A DNA stretch of 18,606 nucleotides from JAPLKX01 sp035530195 (lineage in GTDB: Bacteria; Hydrogenedentota; Hydrogenedentia; Hydrogenedentales; SLHB01). The stretch spans positions 1 to 18,606 of the forward strand of contig DATKVG010000114.1 of assembly GCA_035530195.1 (NCBI GenBank), read 5' to 3'. The position numbers were made by a program, and so were the translations under genes. Of the stretch, positions 14,359 to 18,606 are shown in pieces. The notes under the pieces were generated by a model, which was given only the letters and a program-made list of their open reading frames with translations, did not search any database and had not been told where the DNA came from. Position 1 is the stretch's first letter, and each line of letters begins with the position of its first letter.

Positions 14359-14985
14359 ATGAGCATGCGTGTAGTTGTTGGCATAGCCGGCGCGTCGTGC
14401 GCGGGGAAGACGGTGCTGGCGGATGCGCTGGCGGCACGGCTGCGGGATACCGTGGTGTTGCCTGTCGACGCGTACTACCGCGATCTGTCGCATCTGCCGC
14501 TCGAGGCGCGGGCGCAGGCGAATTTCGATGAGCCGGCGGCTATCGATCACGGGGTGCTGATCGAGCACGTGCGCCACTTGCGCGACGGCCGGCCCGTCGA
14601 ACAGCCGCTGTACGATTTCACGTTGCACACGCGCCGGCCCGAAACGAAACGGTTGTACGAGGGCCTGTTTGTGATTGTTGAGGGCCTGCTGGCGCTGTAC
14701 TGGCCCGAGTTGCGCGCGCTGTACAGTGCCGCGGTTTTTGTGGCCGCTCCCGACGCCGAATGTTTGGCCCGCCGGACCGCGCGCGATGTGCGCGACCGGG
14801 GGCGGACGGCGGAGTCGGTGCGGGCGCAATATGAGGCGACGGTGCGCCCGATGTATGACAAGTGGTGCCGCGGCACGAAACAGTACGCGGACCTCGTGCT
14901 GGATGGTTGTGCGGAGGCGGACGGGCTGGTCGAGCAGGTGGTAGGGCTGTTGAAAGGCAAGGGGCTTCTAGACCGAAACGTGTAA
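14359..14985 (+). CDS. udk: Uridine kinase-like P-loop kinase
   Basis: This 208-residue protein has a Walker A motif GASCAGKT (11-18), LPVDAYYRDL with D37 as the likely catalytic or substrate-binding aspartate, NFDEPAAID, PLYDFTLHTR and VIVEGLLALY. It ends with a lid-like basic helix, ARRTARDVRDRGRT, and MYDKWCRGTKQYADLVLDG. This order is diagnostic of the uridine kinase/phosphoribulokinase superfamily, and the size is that of bacterial uridine kinases. It would phosphorylate uridine or cytidine for pyrimidine salvage, although related small kinases have other substrates. The start is uncertain between ATG 14359 and 14365, with only weak upstream purines. The start codon sits in a short palindrome, ATAAC-TTC-GTTAT, which could affect initiation. 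A 212-bp gap separates it from the PurF-like gene. Confidence 0.85.
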   Translation: MSMRVVVGIAGASCAGKTVLADALAARLRDTVVLPVDAYYRDLSHLPLEARAQANFDEPAAIDHGVLIEHVRHLRDGRPVEQPLYDFTLHTRRPETKRLYEGLFVIVEGLLALYWPELRALYSAAVFVAAPDAECLARRTARDVRDRGRTAESVRAQYEATVRPMYDKWCRGTKQYADLVLDGCAEADGLVEQVVGLLKGKGLLDRNV

Positions 14986-15116
14986 CGTGTGCGGGGGGGG
15001 TGGCAAGGGGGCCGTTCTGTATAATGTGGCCGGCCAGCCCGTTTTCCAGGTGGTCGAATTCGAGGCGTACGAGCGCTAACCCGGTAAACTGGGACCGGTT
15101 CTGGAGTTGCCATCCA

Positions 15117-15145
15117 TTGCGGGGCCAGGCACATTCCGGTACAAT
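15117..15145 (+). promoter_or_regulatory. Putative promoter for the PurF-like gene
   Basis: TTGCGG (15117-15122), a 17-bp spacer and TACAAT (15140-15145) form a sigma-70-like pair whose start would leave a leader of about 45 bases. A perfect TATAAT also occurs at 15020-15025 but lacks a recognisable -35. The rest of the 14986-15197 gap contains a G-run and no gene. Confidence 0.45.
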
Positions 15146-15197
15146 GAGTTTTTGAAATAAGTCGCAATTGTTCCAGATGGAAGGAGTGTTGGGCTTC

Positions 15198-16613
15198 ATG
15201 GGTGGTTTTTTCGGGGTAACCTCAAGAGAAGACTGTGTAGGGGATCTGTTTTACGGCACGGACTATCATTCCCACCTGGGTACATGCCGTGGCGGGTTGG
15301 CGGTCCTGAACGGTGACGGGTTCCAGCGCGACATCCACGACATCACCAACGCCCAGTTCCGCTCGAAGTTCGAAGACGATATCAAGAAGATGCACGGCAG
15401 CAGCGGGATTGGCGTGATCAGCGACAATGAGTCGCAGCCGCTCATTATCGGTTCACACCTCGGCCCGTATGCCATCGTAATGGTCGGCGTGATCCATAAC
15501 ATCGAGCAGATCGCCGCGGAAGCCTTCAAAAAACGGACAACCCATTTCTCCGAGATGAGCGGGGGTGGCCTGAACCCTACGGAGCTGATCGCAACGCTCA
15601 TCAATCAAGAGTCGACCTTCGAGGCCGGCATGCGAAACGCCCAGGAGATGATCGAAGGGTCGTGTTCGGTGCTCCTGCTGACGGAACATGGCATCTACGC
15701 CGGCCGGGACAAACGGGGCCGCACGCCCATCATCATCGGCAAGAAACCCGGTTCGTATTCCGCCACGTTCGAGACGACCGCGTTTCCAAACCTGAACTAC
15801 GAGATCGAGCGGTACCTGGGACCGGGCGAGGTCGGCTTGCTCACGCCGGAAGGCTACGAACAAAAGAAACCGCCGGGTGACACGCTCCAGATCTGTTCGT
15901 TCCTCTGGGTGTATTACGGTTTCCCGGGGTCGAGTTACGAAGGCATCAACGTCGAGATGGTGCGGTACCGTTGCGGCGCGGCCCTGGCGCGGCGCGACAA
16001 GGGAATCGAGATTGACCTCGTCGCCGGCATTCCCGACTCGGGTACGGGCCACGCTATCGGCTACGCCAACGAGGCCAGAGTGCCGTACGGGCGGCCGTTT
16101 GCCAAGTACACGCCGACGTGGCCGCGCAGTTTTATGCCGCAGGTGCAGGAGATGCGCGATTTGGTCGCCCGGATGAAGCTGATTCCGATCCGCGAGCTGA
16201 TTGACGGCCGGCGGCTGCTGTTCCTCGAGGACTCGATTGTCCGCGGCACGCAACTCAAGGACACGATCCAGCGGCTGTACGACGCGGGTGCGCGGGAAGT
16301 CCACATGCGGCCCGCTTGCCCGCCCTTGGTTCACCCGTGCCGGTTTCTGAACTTCTCGAGGTCGCGGTCGGAACTGGATTTGGCCGGGCGCCAGGCCATC
16401 GTCGAAATCGAGGGGAAACCGCCGGATTCGCTCGAGGATTACACGAACGCCAAATCGGACAAATACAACGAGATGGTGGAGCGGGTGCGGCAGCGGCTGA
16501 ATCTGACCACCCTGAAATACCAGGAATTGGACGATTTGGTCGAGGCAATAGGCCTGCCAAAAGAAAAACTATGCACCTGCTGTTGGGACGCGTGCACCAC
16601 CTGCAAAAAGTAA
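15198..16613 (+). CDS. PurF-like protein (amidophosphoribosyltransferase homologue) lacking the N-terminal cysteine
   Basis: This 471-residue protein has an N-terminal class II glutaminase-type domain (MGGFFGVTSREDC, YHSHLGTCRGGLAVL) and a C-terminal phosphoribosyltransferase domain with the PRPP loop LFLEDSIVRGTQ (E344-D345). PurF normally has its nucleophile as MCG or as a Cys exposed by propeptide removal; here that position is glycine. Cysteines at 233 (QICSF), 381 (VHPC) and 459/462 (CTCC) match the spacing and surroundings of the Bacillus subtilis PurF 4Fe-4S ligands. A cysteine-rich tail (CTCCWDACTTCKK) adds more. It is probably a PurF paralogue with a different or ammonia-dependent activity. 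ATG 15198 fits the domain start, with AAGGAG 11 nt upstream; TTG 15168 and ATG 15177 are alternatives. Confidence 0.88.
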   Translation: MGGFFGVTSREDCVGDLFYGTDYHSHLGTCRGGLAVLNGDGFQRDIHDITNAQFRSKFEDDIKKMHGSSGIGVISDNESQPLIIGSHLGPYAIVMVGVIHNIEQIAAEAFKKRTTHFSEMSGGGLNPTELIATLINQESTFEAGMRNAQEMIEGSCSVLLLTEHGIYAGRDKRGRTPIIIGKKPGSYSATFETTAFPNLNYEIERYLGPGEVGLLTPEGYEQKKPPGDTLQICSFLWVYYGFPGSSYEGINVEMVRYRCGAALARRDKGIEIDLVAGIPDSGTGHAIGYANEARVPYGRPFAKYTPTWPRSFMPQVQEMRDLVARMKLIPIRELIDGRRLLFLEDSIVRGTQLKDTIQRLYDAGAREVHMRPACPPLVHPCRFLNFSRSRSELDLAGRQAIVEIEGKPPDSLEDYTNAKSDKYNEMVERVRQRLNLTTLKYQELDDLVEAIGLPKEKLCTCCWDACTTCKK

Positions 16614-16650
16614 GAATGGAAACCGGAGTCTGGAGGAACGTCGCTCTCGC

Positions 16651-16753
16651 GGTGGGGTCGTGCTCCCGCGGGACCGGGTGGCGGAGGTGGTGGGGCAGGC
16701 ACGGCTTGGGTTTGGAGCGGGAAGCTGTGGGCGGGCAGGAGTTCGACCTTACC
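16651..16753 (+). repeat. Double-hairpin repeat, family R1, degraded copy C
   Basis: GGTGGGGTCGTGCTCCCGCG begins the copy and a degraded TTCGACCTTACC ends it. Both palindromes have mismatches, unlike copies A and B. It is preceded by ACCGGAGTCTGGA (16622-16634), which also precedes copy A. It lies between the PurF-like and amidohydrolase-like genes in the 208-bp gap. Confidence 0.75.
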
Positions 16754-16821
16754 CAGTGCGGCCTCTGTTCGTCAAAACAATCGTCGTAAAGCGGCTTGTT
16801 TCACGTCCCAGGAGACTTCCG

Positions 16822-18381
16822 ATGACGATTTTCGATTTCAACGTGGCATTAGGTCGTGCGCCGCATTTTCCTGGCGGGTTCGGTTGTGCGGATGCGCTTG
16901 CGGCGGAGATGGAGCGGCTGCGCATTGACGCGGCGCTGGTTTACCAACCCCTGGCGGCCCATTCGGATGTGACGCTGGCCAACAGCCTGCTTTCTCAGGC
17001 GGTCAGCGGCCACGACCATTTGCATGCGTGCTGGGTGGCGGCCCCTTCGGCGCTTGCGGCCGCGCCCGCCGAATGGGTCAAAGAGGCGGTCGAAAGCGGT
17101 GCGCGGGCAATCCGCCTGTTCCCGATACACGGCTGGCCGCTCGATTCGGGCACGCCACCGCTGTTCGAGGTGCTCGAGGCGGAAGGCATCCCGCTGCTGC
17201 TCGATTTTGACTCGCCCGATCCCGCCGCGGACAAGCCCATACCCTGGCGCAGGGTCGGCGAAATTGCAGCGCAACATCCGCGTCTGCAGATTGTTGTGCT
17301 TGGAGCGCGCGGGCCGGATGTCCTGGATGCCATGCTGGCGTTGCGCGGCACGGACAACCTGTTCCTCGAGACCCACGGCCTCGATTTCCCAGACGCGTTC
17401 GCCTTTTTTGTCGCGCACGGGTTAGGTGACCGGCTCGTGTTTGGAACCGGCGCGCCATTTTACGCCGGGGAAGATGCTGTTCACGCGCTGGTGCATGCGG
17501 GCCTGAAATCGGCTGATTTCCACGTGATCGCCTCGGCTACGGCGCGCCGGCTGCTGGGGTCGACGGACCTCGAGGCGGTGTCGCGGCAGTCGTTGCAGCC
17601 GTTCCGGCGGGCCAGCGGCCTAATCGTCGATGTGGACGCGCACGCCGGGGCGTTTGCGGCAACGCCGGTGGCGCCGCAAGTCTCGAGCGATGTGGTTACG
17701 ACCATGTATCGGTGCGGCGTGCAGAAACTGGTGATCGGCAGCCTGGCAGCCGTATACGGCGAGACGCGGGCCGGAAACCAGCAGACCATCGACCTGTTGA
17801 AGCAGTTCCCCGACCACCTGCACGGGTACGCTTCCGTGAACCCGCATTACGCCGGGGAAGCCGTTGCCGAGTTGGAGCGATGCTTCAAGGAATCGCCCAA
17901 TTTCGCCGGCGTCGAACTCGACTGCCGCGTACACGGACTGCCGCTGGATGTGCCGGGATACGAAGGCACGCTGGCATTCGCGCAGGCACGGGGCCTGCCC
18001 GTGCTTGCGCACGAGTCCGGCGAGGAAGATTGGGACGACCTGGCGGCGCGGTTTCCGGAGGTTTCGTTCATTATCGAAGGGATGATCGATCCGTTTGATC
18101 CACGCGACGCCGACCATCTGGCGGTTGTGCGCCAGCATCCCAACCTTTATGTGGCGTTGACGGGGCTGGTGCGGTGGCGGGGCGCATTGGCGCAGTTGGT
18201 GAAACTGGCGGGGGGGCAAAAAGTCCTGTTCGGATCGGGGTTCCCCGCCAGAGACTTGGCGCACGCCGTTGGAAGCGTTCAATTGGGCGAATTGAACTCA
18301 GTCGAGCGCGTCGACATCTGCGGCGGCAACGCCCTCAGGATATTCAAAACCATCAAGCCGCTCGAGCAGGAAATGTATTAG
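16822..18381 (+). CDS. Fused tandem amidohydrolase-like (TIM-barrel) protein
   Basis: This 519-residue protein contains two successive Amidohydro_2-like barrels, about 1-255 and 266-519. Each half shows the family's rhythm: an opening strand (IFDFNVALG; LIVDVDAHAG), an arginine- or valine-rich second strand, AACRL-type central strands, and a last strand before a closing helix (RLVFGTGAPF; KVLFGSGFPA). Metal-binding amidohydrolases have HxH in the opening strand and Asp in the last. The first half has FNV and G210, and the second has DAH (H274) and G473, so both sites lack key ligands. HES in LPVLAHESGEED is retained in the second. It is cytosolic, with no signal peptide. ATG 16822 has AGGAG 7 nt upstream. 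Function is unknown; a non-metal lyase/hydrolase or a binding role is possible. Confidence 0.8.
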   Translation: MTIFDFNVALGRAPHFPGGFGCADALAAEMERLRIDAALVYQPLAAHSDVTLANSLLSQAVSGHDHLHACWVAAPSALAAAPAEWVKEAVESGARAIRLFPIHGWPLDSGTPPLFEVLEAEGIPLLLDFDSPDPAADKPIPWRRVGEIAAQHPRLQIVVLGARGPDVLDAMLALRGTDNLFLETHGLDFPDAFAFFVAHGLGDRLVFGTGAPFYAGEDAVHALVHAGLKSADFHVIASATARRLLGSTDLEAVSRQSLQPFRRASGLIVDVDAHAGAFAATPVAPQVSSDVVTTMYRCGVQKLVIGSLAAVYGETRAGNQQTIDLLKQFPDHLHGYASVNPHYAGEAVAELERCFKESPNFAGVELDCRVHGLPLDVPGYEGTLAFAQARGLPVLAHESGEEDWDDLAARFPEVSFIIEGMIDPFDPRDADHLAVVRQHPNLYVALTGLVRWRGALAQLVKLAGGQKVLFGSGFPARDLAHAVGSVQLGELNSVERVDICGGNALRIFKTIKPLEQEMY

Positions 18382-18606
18382 ATGGAACCGCAGACGATGG
18401 TCCATGCGTTCTCTTTGAAGCTTTCCTGTTGGGCTAAGCTAAGATCAAAGCCTGTCATCCTGAGCGAGGAAGCCCTGCGGCAGGGCTTTTTTGTGGAAGA
18501 AAACCAAGATCAAAACATGTCATCCAAAGCCCGCCCCAAAGCCTGTCATCCTGAGCCCTGCCAGCCGCTGGCTAAGGCTTTTGTTCATGGCCCTTTATGG
18601 CAGGGC
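18382..18606. other. Right-hand intergenic region with direct and inverted repeats
   Basis: Three related copies of CAAAGCCTGTCATCCTGAGC occur (18446-18464, a diverged one at 18507-18525, and 18537-18556). A terminator hairpin lies between the first two. GCCCTGCCA (18555-18563) is perfectly complementary to TGGCAGGGC at the window end (18598-18606), with GCCAGC-C-GCTGGC nested inside. No gene is seen. Confidence 0.75.
18472..18492 (+). terminator. Rho-independent terminator
   Basis: GCCCTG, a CGG loop and CAGGGC form a perfect 6-bp GC-rich stem followed by six T. It lies 90 bp after the amidohydrolase-like stop and is the best terminator in the window. Its stem motif is part of the surrounding repeat family, so the repeat may carry the terminator with it. 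Confidence 0.75.

Noticed and set aside
14346..14362. loxP-like ATAACTTCGTTAT at the kinase start
   Set aside because: Only a short palindrome matches. A recombinase site needs two 13-bp arms around an 8-bp spacer, and none are present.
14991..15010. G-rich run as a G-quadruplex or riboswitch
   Set aside because: Only two or three usable G tracts occur and no conserved riboswitch core was recognised.
1..18606. CRISPR arrays, tRNA or rRNA genes, integrases and transposases
   Set aside because: No regularly spaced direct repeats of CRISPR type, no tRNA cloverleaf or rRNA stretch, and no recombinase motifs were noticed on either strand by eye. A tool-based scan could still find a short RNA.

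Overview
The window is GC-rich, densely coding DNA from a bacterium that appears to live on complex carbohydrates. It holds a family GH95-like glycosidase, four separate Gfo/Idh/MocA oxidoreductases (three with Tat-type leaders), a secreted two-domain alpha/beta hydrolase and a fused amidohydrolase-like protein. Many short non-coding repeats lie between the genes. This gene style is typical of the Planctomycetota, Lentisphaerota, Armatimonadota and Candidatus Hydrogenedentota group. Hydrogenedentota is my best guess, but no rRNA or universal marker is present to settle it.

Layout. Positions 1-2150 (minus) carry a secreted GH95-like enzyme that runs off the left edge of the window. It is divergent from a Tat-exported oxidoreductase (2320-3495, plus). 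Positions 3495-3966 hold a small four-helix-bundle (S23/IVP family) gene bracketed by 36-bp inverted repeats built of heptamers. This unit sits exactly between the stop codons of two converging genes. Next come a cytosolic oxidoreductase (3965-4966, minus), an unrecognised protein (5349-6137, plus) lying between two copies of a 107-bp double-hairpin repeat, and a two-gene unit of a polyprenyl synthetase and a membrane glycosyltransferase (6437-9045, plus). These are followed by a Tat oxidoreductase (9082-10377, minus), a secreted tandem alpha/beta hydrolase (10524-12803, plus), another Tat oxidoreductase (12843-14186, minus), a uridine kinase-like P-loop kinase (14359-14985, plus), a PurF-like protein (15198-16613, plus) and the amidohydrolase fusion (16822-18381, plus). 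The last 225 bases hold a terminator and direct repeats.

How the genes may work together. The GH95-like enzyme, the exported oxidoreductases and the secreted hydrolase are plausible parts of sugar or ester polymer breakdown in the cell envelope. The polyprenyl synthetase could supply the lipid carrier used by the GT-C transferase whose start overlaps its stop codon. The kinase and the PurF-like protein both touch nucleotide or PRPP metabolism but have separate leaders, so I do not claim an operon.

The strongest leads are the inverted-repeat-bounded S23 unit, the PurF paralogue that lacks the glutaminase cysteine but keeps four cysteines in positions matching the iron-sulfur ligands, the metal-ligand-poor amidohydrolase fusion, and repeat families of which one has a copy inside a coding sequence.
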